Below are positions 36,127-44,548 of a stretch of 64,000 bases of DNA, one piece after another. The notes below the pieces were generated by a model, which was not told the DNA's origin, did no database searches, and saw nothing but the letters and a program-made list of their open reading frames with translations. Position numbers and translations under genes: made by a program. Source of the stretch: Chloroflexota bacterium (GTDB lineage Bacteria; Chloroflexota; Anaerolineae; Caldilineales; Caldilineaceae); NCBI GenBank assembly GCA_018969295.1, contig JAGWYN010000005.1, positions 62,001-126,000 on the forward strand, given 5' to 3'. Each line of letters opens with the position of its first letter. Position 1 is the first letter of the stretch.

Positions 36127-37562
36127 CGGCGGCTGCTTGCCTCCCGGATGGCGGCCGCTGCACGCAGACCACTGTTGTAGGCGCCATGTACCGTCCCGCG
36201 AAACCGAACATCGGTATGTTCTCCCGCAAAAAAAAGACGACCTGCCACGTTTTCTTCAAATTGTTCGAAGTGAGCAGCCCGCGTGTCGACGCCCGCCAAG
36301 CTGTAACTGCCACGGCTGTAGGGATCTTGCGTCCAGCGCGAGACCAGCAGCGATTCAGGCGCTGAAGCCCCCGAATAGAGTGTGCCCAACATGGCCAGCA
36401 CATCCTCTTGAATCTGCTCGTCGCTCTGTGTTTCCATGGCCAGACCATAGGCCCCCAGCGCAAAAGTCATCAGCATGTTGGCCCCTGGCACAAACCGGTT
36501 GACATTCATAGTGTAGGGGTACTGTCCCTTGAGAGGGGCTGCTGTGTACCCCACATACTGCACAGTCTCATCCCAAAATGGTTCGGAGAAGTGCATGGCA
36601 ACTTTGTTGACATGACCGATCCCCAGGCTGGAAATTGCCTCTTGAAACGCCGAAGGCAAAGGGGGCTCAAAGGTGACAGTGTCCGCTTTGAGCACACCGA
36701 TCGGCAACGTACAAAGACAGTAGTCTGCAACAAACGTACCCTGGCGAGTCTGTACTTCCACACCTGTCGCGTCGACACGAATCCGCTCTACAACCTGTTC
36801 GAGATGGATCTGCAGCCCCTGTGCCAGATGATTGACAACAGCGTCGTAGCCGCTGGGGAACAAAACATCTTCTCCAGGATACACTTCATCTTCGTCCCAT
36901 TCGAGTGCGTTGAGGGCTTCAATGGCACCTCCAGCATCAAACTCGGCATATGCGCTCAGCTGATAGACCATGACTGGGTCTGTCAGCCATGCCGGGTTGA
37001 TCGCAGCAATTGCCTGAGCCAAACTTTGGCCTGGCGTCGCGGTTTCGCCTATCTGTTCCAACAACTCCAGATATTGGTCGTAGGCGGCGTCCATCACTGC
37101 ATCGCTGATCTCATTGCCATTGCTATCGTAGACCACCAGGCTGTCGTCGTCTGTTCTGTAGGTGCTTGCTCCCGCTGACTGAGCCAGTGCAGTGATTGGA
37201 TTGCCTTCAGGACCATGAATCCAGGAGGCCCCCATGTCGACCGGAATGCCCAGCGACCGATCGGTAAAAATTCGCCCCCCGATGCGATTGCGTGCTTCCA
37301 AAATGCGCACAGACAGCCCATCCTGTTGCAATTGACGTGCAGCAGCCAACCCCGCAATCCCTGCCCCGATCACAATGGCTGTCGGGGCGGTGCTATCATT
37401 TGGCTGGCTGACCAGGCTTAACCAGACTTGAAACGGCGACTGGCCGGGCTCAGTGCCGTCGCTGGGTGCACAGCCCAGAGCAGGGGCAGAGAGCGAGAGG
37501 CAGGCAGCCAACTGGAGAAACCCACGACGGGAGAGGCTGTGGCGGAGACGATGGGTTGTCAT
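36123..37562 (-). CDS. FAD-dependent flavin amine oxidase, Tat-exported
   Basis: A 479-residue oxidase starting at ATG 37562. The N-terminus has an RRGFLQLA twin-arginine motif and a lipobox-like ALGC, so it is exported folded and may be lipid-anchored. Then follows the dinucleotide loop VIGAGIAGLAAARQLQQDG, RIGGRIFTDRS and, near the C-terminus, LFFAGEHTDVRFRGTVHGAYNSGLRAA, all characteristic of the monoamine-oxidase/polyamine-oxidase family. Substrate unknown. An upstream in-frame ATG lies inside sdhB and is rejected. It follows sdhB by 58 bp and converges with the SGNH gene, sharing a CTAG at the stops. Confidence 0.88.
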   Translation of the reverse strand: MTTHRLRHSLSRRGFLQLAACLSLSAPALGCAPSDGTEPGQSPFQVWLSLVSQPNDSTAPTAIVIGAGIAGLAAARQLQQDGLSVRILEARNRIGGRIFTDRSLGIPVDMGASWIHGPEGNPITALAQSAGASTYRTDDDSLVVYDSNGNEISDAVMDAAYDQYLELLEQIGETATPGQSLAQAIAAINPAWLTDPVMVYQLSAYAEFDAGGAIEALNALEWDEDEVYPGEDVLFPSGYDAVVNHLAQGLQIHLEQVVERIRVDATGVEVQTRQGTFVADYCLCTLPIGVLKADTVTFEPPLPSAFQEAISSLGIGHVNKVAMHFSEPFWDETVQYVGYTAAPLKGQYPYTMNVNRFVPGANMLMTFALGAYGLAMETQSDEQIQEDVLAMLGTLYSGASAPESLLVSRWTQDPYSRGSYSLAGVDTRAAHFEQFEENVAGRLFFAGEHTDVRFRGTVHGAYNSGLRAAAAIREASSRR

Positions 37563-37620
37563 GTGATGACTCACTCTTTCCAGAAAGTGGGTTTTGTCGC
37601 AGCCACCGGCTGCACGAAAA

Positions 37621-38376
37621 TCAACGTTTGCCTTTGCCCGCAAAATTTGCACGCAGCAGATCGCGGTTCATCATTGCGATAAAGTCCAGACTAATCTCTT
37701 TGGGGCAGACCGCCTCGCATTCTCCCAGATTGGTGCAGCCGCCAAACCCTTCCGCATCCATCTGGTGGACCATCAGCACCGCACGGTCGAAGCGTTCAGC
37801 CTGTCCCTGAGGCAGTGAATTGAGGTGCGCCAGTTTGGCCGAGGTGAAAAGCATGGCAGAACTGTTGGGACAGGCAGCCACACAGGCCCCACAGCCGATG
37901 CATGCCGCAGCGTCCATGGCCTGATCCGCTTGTGCTTTCGGCACAGGAATCACGTTGGCGTCTGGAGCCTGTCCAGTGTTGACAGAGATGTACCCACCTG
38001 ACTGCACAATGCGGTCGAAAGCGCTGCGATCGACCATCAGATCTTTGAGCACAGGAAAAGCCTGGGCACGCCATGGCTCCACCGTAATACTGTCGCCGTC
38101 CTTGAATTCTCGCATATGGAGCTGGCAGGTCGTGACAGACGCCTTGGGACCATGTGCGACGCCGTTGATCATCACGCCACACATGCCGCAGATTCCCTCA
38201 CGACAGTCGTAATCGAAGTGGACTGGTTCTTCGTTGCGGTCGATCAGTTGCTGGTTGAGCAGATCCAACATCTCCAGGAATGAACTGTCTTCGCTGACGC
38301 CTTCCAGGTTGTAATCGACAAGACGGCCTTCTGAACTGGCATTTTTTTGGCGCCAAACTTTCAATTTCAGTCGCAT
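37621..38376 (-). CDS. sdhB: Succinate dehydrogenase/fumarate reductase iron-sulfur subunit
   Basis: A 251-residue protein linking the flavin to the quinone site through [2Fe-2S], [4Fe-4S] and [3Fe-4S] clusters. Ligand clusters are CREGICGMCG (with a later Cys), CIGCGACVAACP and CTNLGECEAVCP. Starts 14 bp after sdhA. Spacing and order sdhC-sdhA-sdhB on the minus strand make a single operon. The later Cys pattern is that of the B-type enzyme in menaquinone-using bacteria. Confidence 0.95.
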   Translation of the reverse strand: MRLKLKVWRQKNASSEGRLVDYNLEGVSEDSSFLEMLDLLNQQLIDRNEEPVHFDYDCREGICGMCGVMINGVAHGPKASVTTCQLHMREFKDGDSITVEPWRAQAFPVLKDLMVDRSAFDRIVQSGGYISVNTGQAPDANVIPVPKAQADQAMDAAACIGCGACVAACPNSSAMLFTSAKLAHLNSLPQGQAERFDRAVLMVHQMDAEGFGGCTNLGECEAVCPKEISLDFIAMMNRDLLRANFAGKGKR

Positions 38377-38390
38377 GATCCTGTATTCTC

Positions 38391-40355
38391 CTATTTATAG
38401 CTGCGCGTCGCCAATTTGACAGTTTCAAAATGTAACGGTTCTTTGTGCAGCAGAGGCAACGCACCTTCTCCTGTATACTGCCAGGCGCCTACATAGGCAT
38501 AGCCGCCATCGTCGCGCAAAGCTTCTCCGTCGGAGGTTTGGTACTCTTCACGGAAGTGGCCACCACAAGACTCGTTGCGATTCAGCGCGTCGATGCACAT
38601 CAGCCGTCCCAGCTCAAAATAGTCGACCAGCCGACCTGCTTTTTCCAATTCTTGGTTCAACTCGTTGGCGGTTCCAGTGACACGGACATTCTCCCAAAAT
38701 TCAGCTTCCAGTTCTGGAATCAGCCGGATCGCCTTTTCGAGCCCTGCTTCTGTCCGTGACATTCCACAATACTCCCAGACAAGCTTGCCCAGCTCTCGGT
38801 GGTAGTGGTCGACGCTCTGGGTGCCGCGGGTGTGGAGGAGCCGCTGTGTGATCCCCTGGACGTTGGCAACCGCCTCTTTGACGCTGTCGGCCGTTTCATC
38901 TACCTTTGCCAGCCGAGTCGAAGCGAGATAGCTGGGCAACGTTGCAGGAAGCACAAAGTAGCCGTCAGCCAGCCCCTGCATCAGCGCGCTCGCACCGAGC
39001 CGGTTGGCACCATGGTCTGAGAAGTTGGCTTCCCCAATCACAAACAAGCCAGGAATGTTGCTCATCAGGTAGTAGTCGACCCAGAGCCCGCCCATCGTGT
39101 AGTGAGGGGCGGGATAGATACGCATTGGAGTCTTGTAGGCGTTTTCCCCTGTGATATTTTCATACATGTTGAACAGATTGCCGTACCGTTCACGGATGAC
39201 TCGCTCCCCCAGACGGTGGATCGAATCGGCAAAGTCCAGGTAGACCCCGTTGCGCAGAGGGCCAATCCCACGTCCACTGTCGACCATGCGTTTGGCGGCG
39301 CGCGAAGAGATGTCGCGCGGGGAAAGGTTGCCAAAGCTAGGGTACATCTCCTCCAGATAATAATAGCGTTCGCTTTCCGGGATCTGGTCTGCGGGACGGT
39401 GGTCTCCTGGCTGTTGTGGCACCCAGATACGCCCGTCGTTGCGCAAGGACTCGCTCATCAACGTCAGTTTGGATTGGTGTTCGCCGACAGGGGGGATACA
39501 AGTTGGGTGAATTTGCGTGTAACAAGGATTAGCAAAATAGGCTCCTCGTTTGTGCGCACGCCAGATCGCCGTGCTGTTGCACCCTTTGGCATTGGTCGAC
39601 AGGTAGAAGGCGTTGCTGTAGCCACCCGTTGCCAGCACGACCACATCTGCCATCCGCGGGGTGATCTCGCCTGTGCGCATATCACGCACCACGATCCCAC
39701 GTGCACGGCCGTCAACCACGATCAGATCCAACATTTCGGTGCGAGTGAACATCTGGACAGTGCCGGCGGCGATCTGGCGGCTCAATGCCTGGTAGGCCCC
39801 CAGCAACAGCTGTTGCCCTGTCTGCCCACGTGCATAGAAGGTGCGCGCCACTTGGGCCCCCCCAAAAGAACGGTTGTCCAGCATCCCGCCATACTCGCGC
39901 GCAAACGGCACACCTTGGGCCACACATTGGTCGATGATAGAATTGCTCACCTCGGCCAGCCGGTAGACATTTGCCTCGCGAGCCCGGAAGTCTCCACCTT
40001 TGACTGTATCGTAGAAAAGTCGGTAGGTGCTGTCGCCATCGTTGCGATAATTTTTGGCGGCGTTGATCCCACCCTGAGCAGCAACACTGTGCGCGCGGCG
40101 AGGACTGTCCTGGTAGGCATAGCATTCAACAGCATACCCCTGTTCTCCTAGGGTCGCTGCAGCTGCCCCGCCTGCTAGCCCGGAGCCCACAACAATTATC
40201 TTGAAACGGCGACGGTTGGTCGGGTTGACCAGCTTCATCTCAAACTTTGTACGTTCCCACAAAGTTTGCACAGGCCCGGACGGCACCCGCCCGTCCAGCG
40301 TCGCTTCCACAAAAGTAGGTATCTGGGTTTTGATCGCAGTTTCTGTTGCACTCAT
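38391..40355 (-). CDS. sdhA: Succinate dehydrogenase/fumarate reductase flavoprotein subunit
   Basis: A 654-residue subunit with covalent FAD. The dinucleotide motif is IIVVGSGLAGGAAAATLGEQG and the FAD-attachment region HSVAAQGGINAAKNY is present, with the catalytic Arg/His region near QIHPTCIPP and NRLGASALMQGLADG. Length and the long C-terminal stretch match the B-type (Bacillus, Wolinella-like) SDH/QFR rather than the E. coli SdhA. It lies between sdhC and sdhB in the operon. Confidence 0.95.
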   Translation of the reverse strand: MSATETAIKTQIPTFVEATLDGRVPSGPVQTLWERTKFEMKLVNPTNRRRFKIIVVGSGLAGGAAAATLGEQGYAVECYAYQDSPRRAHSVAAQGGINAAKNYRNDGDSTYRLFYDTVKGGDFRAREANVYRLAEVSNSIIDQCVAQGVPFAREYGGMLDNRSFGGAQVARTFYARGQTGQQLLLGAYQALSRQIAAGTVQMFTRTEMLDLIVVDGRARGIVVRDMRTGEITPRMADVVVLATGGYSNAFYLSTNAKGCNSTAIWRAHKRGAYFANPCYTQIHPTCIPPVGEHQSKLTLMSESLRNDGRIWVPQQPGDHRPADQIPESERYYYLEEMYPSFGNLSPRDISSRAAKRMVDSGRGIGPLRNGVYLDFADSIHRLGERVIRERYGNLFNMYENITGENAYKTPMRIYPAPHYTMGGLWVDYYLMSNIPGLFVIGEANFSDHGANRLGASALMQGLADGYFVLPATLPSYLASTRLAKVDETADSVKEAVANVQGITQRLLHTRGTQSVDHYHRELGKLVWEYCGMSRTEAGLEKAIRLIPELEAEFWENVRVTGTANELNQELEKAGRLVDYFELGRLMCIDALNRNESCGGHFREEYQTSDGEALRDDGGYAYVGAWQYTGEGALPLLHKEPLHFETVKLATRSYK

Positions 40356-40371
40356 AGTCGTATGCTCTCCT

Positions 40372-41043
40372 CTAACTCAGAATGCCTAGCAGCACAGCCA
40401 ATGGCACGGTCGCAAATCCAGCTGGGACTCCCAGCGCCACAACGACAGCCATCCCACGGAAAAAACCGTCGTAGCGTTGACTGTTCACCCCCAACGTCTG
40501 AAACATGCTCCAGACACCGTGAAACAGGTGCAGACCGAGCGATACCAATGCCAGCAGATAAAACAGGACGATAGGTGGGTTGGAAAAGCCGACTACCACG
40601 TTGCGGTAGGGGTCTGCCCGGTCAAAAGGAGTCACCCAACCCCAGGTATAATGGGCCAGATGAAAAATCACAAATAGAAAAATGACTACACCGCCGATCC
40701 GCATGAAACGAGCTGCGTAGTTGGCCTGCACCACCCGCTTGACCGCATAGTGGGTCGTGCGCGCCTGACGTGCCTGGTTATACAAGGAAACCGCTGCCCA
40801 GAGGTGCCCGGCCAGCGCAGCCACAATCACGATCCGAATCAACCAAAGAACTTGTGCATAGGAAAAGACAGGTTCTCCCACCTCACGCAAAAATTCGGCG
40901 TAATGGTTGAATTCACTCGCTCCTTGAAAAATGTGTAGATTGCCCCACATATGCAGGATTAAATAGCCTATCCAGATTGCACCCGTTACAGCCATCAGTG
41001 CTTTCTTGGCAATCGATGAGGTTGGAAGTACAGCTACTTGCAT
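40372..41043 (-). CDS. sdhC: Succinate dehydrogenase cytochrome b subunit
   Basis: A 223-residue, five-span dihaem cytochrome b of the B-type family, which anchors the SDH and transfers electrons to menaquinone. Histidines that can bind haem lie in HMWGNLHIF, GHLWAA, HLAHYTWG and LHLFHGVW. The ATG at 41043 follows AGAGGGAT; an upstream ATG 72 bp earlier lacks one. It is the first gene of the operon. A TATGAT box on this strand at 41144-41139 might be the promoter but the -35 is weak. Confidence 0.93.
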   Translation of the reverse strand: MQVAVLPTSSIAKKALMAVTGAIWIGYLILHMWGNLHIFQGASEFNHYAEFLREVGEPVFSYAQVLWLIRIVIVAALAGHLWAAVSLYNQARQARTTHYAVKRVVQANYAARFMRIGGVVIFLFVIFHLAHYTWGWVTPFDRADPYRNVVVGFSNPPIVLFYLLALVSLGLHLFHGVWSMFQTLGVNSQRYDGFFRGMAVVVALGVPAGFATVPLAVLLGILS

Positions 41044-41210
41044 TGCAGATCCCTCTTTTTTGTATCGGTCATCGCAACTGGGTAGATCACATCGAAAGGC
41101 AGATCGCCCACCCATCGCCTCTGCCTGAAAACGTTTCCATCATAGCACAGACAGCACAAATCTGGAACCACAAAAATGCATTTTTACAGATTGTTGCCTC
41201 TGGCGGCCAT

Positions 41211-41238
41211 TTGACAATCTCCCAAATGCTGGCACAAT
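41211..41238 (+). promoter_or_regulatory. Promoter of the glycosidase-like gene
   Basis: TTGACA (41211-41216) and CACAAT (41233-41238), spacer 16, give a start near 41245, followed at once by GGAGGCAAACA and the GTG start. Confidence 0.55.
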
Positions 41239-41262
41239 GGACGCAACCATTGGAGGCAAACA

Positions 41263-43332
41263 GTGCACAAATTTTTTGGTACAGTTGTGATCGGGATCGG
41301 GCTTGGAACAGCCCTGTGGGTTGGCAGTGGGGCCAGCCTGGCTCACTCCAGCGAGAAGGACTTCAGGCTGGCAGCAACGACGACTCCGTATTCTAACGTT
41401 TCTACACCCTCTTCTGCAGCCGCTACCCGCTATTTTTTGCCTGTTGTCGCACAAGTGCAAAATACGCCCCTCCCCACTGCTCTGCCCACTGCTCTGCCCA
41501 CTGCTCTGCCAGAGGTCACAGCGACACCTGCTGCCAATGGCCGTTCTCCCCTTGGCACCAATCTGCCCAAACTGACCAGCTGGGAAATGCTGTGGACCTT
41601 GGACCAGGCACCGCTGGCGGGTGAGTGGCTGACTCAGTGCGACGAAAGCTGTGGGTATACCTGGAACACCGGCGAGCAGGAGCAGCTGGTGCTGGATTCA
41701 GATGGCTGGGTCATTTCTTTTGGCAACAATCCAGCCAGACGGTTTACACATGTAGCGCTGGCCTATTTCAACGGCGGCGCGAGCGTAGTTCCGGCTGGGG
41801 AGTGGACTGTCCTTTATGAAGGGGAGGCGACAGTTGATTACGGCTTTTCTCCCTTTGTCACAGAGATACGTCGCTCTCCAGGTCAGGATGTGTTGCGGAT
41901 TTCTCCGAGCGAAGAGGACACCTTGCTGCGGATTCGTATTTCTGATATCAATCCCGACAACCATCTGCGCAATTTGCGTTTGATTCCGCCTGGCGGTATT
42001 TGTGACAACAATCTGTTTGTGTACGCTGAAAATGCAGCACACTGTGGAACAGGTATTTTTCAATCTTTTGTTGATGTCTATGCGAATGTTCGTTTTCATC
42101 CCCTAATGCTGCAGGCGCTGCAGCATTACCAAGTGCTGCGGTTCATGCAATGGCAGGGGATCGTCGACGACCTGGATGCAAAACCGTGGGAAGAACGCAG
42201 CCTTCCCAGCGACGCACTCTGGGGTACCGGCTGGGGAGTGAGCCCTCCTCTTGAATTGATCTTTGAACTTTCCAATCTGCTGCACGCTGACCCCTGGGTA
42301 CATATTCCATTTTGGGCCGACGACAGCTACATCCGTCATTTTGCTGAACTGGCTTTCAGCCAGCTGGACCCAGCACGCACCCTGTACTTGGAATATGCAA
42401 ACGAAGTTTGGAACAACGCCTATCCTTACAGCCTGTATGGAAGCCAGATCGAAGAGTGGGCTCAGCAGCGTTGGCCAGAGGTGAGTCATCCAGATGGCTC
42501 ACCTGCGTCTGGCTATACGAAAAGAATGAACTTCGTCGGTATGCGCTCTGCACAGATCTGCGCCATCTGGCACGAAGTCTGGGGCGCAGCAGCAGAACGC
42601 CTCCGCTGTATCATGCCCGGCGGGCCCTGGGAATTTCCTGCCCACGAGGCGCTCTCCTGCCCTTTCTATGCAGCCGAAACCGGCAAACCAAACTGCGCAG
42701 AACAGATGTGGGCGGTCGCTGCCGCCCCCTACTTCGGCGGCTACCTCGATGACAACGACAACGCCGCCGGCGGCTTCTTCGATCAGCTGGCAGCCTGGGC
42801 GAGCAGCGGACCCGCTGGACTGGACGCCCTCTTCCAAGAGCTGCGCACCGGCGCACTGCTCAACGGCCCCGATTTTGCCGATCAGGGAGCCCTGGCTGCC
42901 GCTGCCGAGGTCATGCGCGCCAACAAAACTGTCGCCGACGAATTCGATCTGGCCCTCGTCAGCTATGAAGGCGGCCAGCACCTCACCCCCCTCTCTGGCC
43001 CTGGCACCTCCTGCAGCGCATGGAACGACGCCCCAGGCTGCGCCCCCTACCGCGCGATCCAAGAACTCTTTATCGCTGCCAACCGCGACCCCCGCATGGG
43101 TGCCCTCTACACGGACTATCTCAATTTGTGGCGGCACTCTGGCGGCACACTTTTTGTCCATTACACAGCAGTCTCGCTGCCCAGCGGACAGTACGGATCC
43201 TGGGGCGCCAAAGAAAGTGTGCTCCAACCCGACGAACAGGCCCCCAAATACCAGGCGTTACGCAGTTTCATCGACAACAACCCCTGTTGGTGGACAGGGT
43301 GCCCGCCAGCGACCCTGCCCAAAACCCGTTGA
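41263..43332 (+). CDS. Secreted glycosidase-like protein of unknown specificity
   Basis: A 689-residue exported protein with a GTG start after GGAGGCAAACA. A signal peptide is followed by a Ser/Thr/Pro-rich linker that includes three copies of Leu-Pro-Thr-Ala (12-nt tandem repeats near 41473-41510). A beta-rich domain covers about residues 100-245. Residues about 260-670 look like a TIM-barrel hydrolase, with LYLEYANEVWN supplying a likely acid/base Glu and LVSYEGGQHL a likely nucleophile Glu, patterns of clan GH-A enzymes and related cellulose-binding proteins. No exact GH family is assigned. Confidence 0.65.
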   Translation: MHKFFGTVVIGIGLGTALWVGSGASLAHSSEKDFRLAATTTPYSNVSTPSSAAATRYFLPVVAQVQNTPLPTALPTALPTALPEVTATPAANGRSPLGTNLPKLTSWEMLWTLDQAPLAGEWLTQCDESCGYTWNTGEQEQLVLDSDGWVISFGNNPARRFTHVALAYFNGGASVVPAGEWTVLYEGEATVDYGFSPFVTEIRRSPGQDVLRISPSEEDTLLRIRISDINPDNHLRNLRLIPPGGICDNNLFVYAENAAHCGTGIFQSFVDVYANVRFHPLMLQALQHYQVLRFMQWQGIVDDLDAKPWEERSLPSDALWGTGWGVSPPLELIFELSNLLHADPWVHIPFWADDSYIRHFAELAFSQLDPARTLYLEYANEVWNNAYPYSLYGSQIEEWAQQRWPEVSHPDGSPASGYTKRMNFVGMRSAQICAIWHEVWGAAAERLRCIMPGGPWEFPAHEALSCPFYAAETGKPNCAEQMWAVAAAPYFGGYLDDNDNAAGGFFDQLAAWASSGPAGLDALFQELRTGALLNGPDFADQGALAAAAEVMRANKTVADEFDLALVSYEGGQHLTPLSGPGTSCSAWNDAPGCAPYRAIQELFIAANRDPRMGALYTDYLNLWRHSGGTLFVHYTAVSLPSGQYGSWGAKESVLQPDEQAPKYQALRSFIDNNPCWWTGCPPATLPKTR

Positions 43333-43366
43333 CAGTTCATCCATCCAATCCCAAAGGCCTTCATCC

Positions 43367-44161
43367 ATGCCAAAACTCACTGTAAAAGATCTGTTCGCTC
43401 TCAAAGGTCAACGCCAGCTGACCGAAATCTATGTCCGCACCCCCAAAGAGGCGGCGGCCTGTGAAGCTGCCGGAATCGACCTGATCATCACCGCCGAACG
43501 CAGCGACTGCAGCGAAATCCGCAAGGCAGCCCCCAACACATTTCTGACGATCGGTCTGATCTACGGCGACTACACCAGCCCGTCCGAAGCCATCAAAGGC
43601 GGTTTCCGCGCCCTGCGCCTCGGCGCCGACGCCGTTTACTGCGGTTCCAGCCTGCAGTTCGTCGAAGCACTGGCCAACGAAGGCATCCCAGTGGTCGGCC
43701 ATGTCGGTTTCATCCCTTACAAAAGCACCTGGTTTGGTGGGTTCAAAGCAGTCGGCAAAAAAGCAGATGAGGCGCTGCAAGTCTATCAACGGACCCTGGA
43801 CTATCAAAACGCCGGCGCCATCGGCGTCGAAATCGAAATTGTCCCCCACAAGATCGCAGCTGAAATCTCCCGACGCGTCAAAATCCTGCTGATCGGAATG
43901 GGGAGCGGCACTGGCTGTGACGCCCAATACCTCTTCTCCACAGATATTCTGGGCGACAACGAGGGGCACATCCCCCGCCATGCCAAAGTCTACCGAGATT
44001 TCAAAAGCGAGTACCAACGCCTGCACCAGGAATCCATCGCAGCCTTCCGCGAATTCAAAGAGGAGGTCGCCAGCGGCGTCTACCCAGCCACCCGACAGCT
44101 GATCGAAATTCAGGACGAAGAGTATGCCCGCTTTCTCGCCGGGCTGGAGGCACACCCATAA
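43367..44161 (+). CDS. PanB-fold protein with altered metal site, function uncertain
   Basis: A 264-residue protein aligned by eye with ketopantoate hydroxymethyltransferase (PanB): GHVGFIPYKSTWFGGFKAVG, IEIVPHKIAAEIS, LIGMGSGTGCD and GHIPRHAKVYRDF correspond to conserved blocks, and the catalytic Glu (E157) is kept. The metal ligands of PanB, however, appear changed: Asp45 aligns with Glu44, Asp84 with Gly and Glu114 with Gly. It is therefore probably not the true pantothenate enzyme but a related aldolase or lyase of the PEP-mutase superfamily. It is 35 bp after the glycosidase gene and ends just before the trp promoter. Confidence 0.6.
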   Translation: MPKLTVKDLFALKGQRQLTEIYVRTPKEAAACEAAGIDLIITAERSDCSEIRKAAPNTFLTIGLIYGDYTSPSEAIKGGFRALRLGADAVYCGSSLQFVEALANEGIPVVGHVGFIPYKSTWFGGFKAVGKKADEALQVYQRTLDYQNAGAIGVEIEIVPHKIAAEISRRVKILLIGMGSGTGCDAQYLFSTDILGDNEGHIPRHAKVYRDFKSEYQRLHQESIAAFREFKEEVASGVYPATRQLIEIQDEEYARFLAGLEAHP

Positions 44162-44177
44162 AACCTCCCTGCGCGGC

Positions 44178-44206
44178 TTGACAGCAGCCTGACAGCCGGG
44201 TATACT
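44178..44206 (+). promoter_or_regulatory. Promoter of the trp operon
   Basis: TTGACA (44178-44183) and TATACT (44201-44206) with a 17-bp spacer. The start is predicted near 44213, at the beginning of the T-box leader. Confidence 0.85.
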
Positions 44207-44212
44207 CGCATC

Positions 44213-44530
44213 AATTGAATCGCAAATGACTGGGAACCGGAAAAGTACCTGACAAAGCGAGCTTCAGAGAATCCTCGGCAGCTGAAAAGAGGAGAGCAGC
44301 GCAGGCAGCGAATGGGCCGGGGAGTCAAGCAACCAACAGCTGCTCATTTCTACAACAAAGAAGCAGCTCAGTAGTCTGCTTCGGGAACGCCGCCGTTATC
44401 CTGGCGCTGAGAACGAGAAATTGCTCGCTTCTCACTGAGTGAGGCGGGCCACAGAAAGGCCCGCTTAAACAGGGTGGCACCACGAGGTCTTTGACAACCT
44501 CGTCCCCAATCCAGGGACGAGGTTTTTTAT
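44213..44530 (+). promoter_or_regulatory. T-box riboswitch sensing uncharged tRNA-Trp
   Basis: The leader has the T-box hallmarks: a Stem I with AGAGAATCC and a specifier loop in which GAA is followed by TGG (44313-44315, the Trp codon) and GGCC; the T-box sequence AGGGTGGCACCACGAGG (44471-44487, TGGC pairing with the tRNA NCCA end); and competing structures CACGAGG with CCTCGT (antiterminator) and CCTCGTCCC-CAATCCA-GGGACGAGG plus T6 (terminator, 44498-44528). Uncharged tRNA-Trp would permit transcription of the downstream operon. Codon assignment to Trp is inferred from position and confirmed by gene content. Confidence 0.9.
44498..44530 (+). terminator. T-box intrinsic terminator
   Basis: CCTCGTCCC (44498-44506) pairs with GGGACGAGG (44514-44522) around a 7-nt loop and is followed by TTTTTTATT. 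It ends 18 bases before trpE. Confidence 0.9.
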
Positions 44531-44548
44531 TGGCATGAGGAGGAATGC

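Noticed and set aside
42668..43366. In-frame upstream extension of the PanB-like gene
   Set aside because: Runs inside the glycosidase gene in another frame; the conserved protein begins at the ATG 43367.
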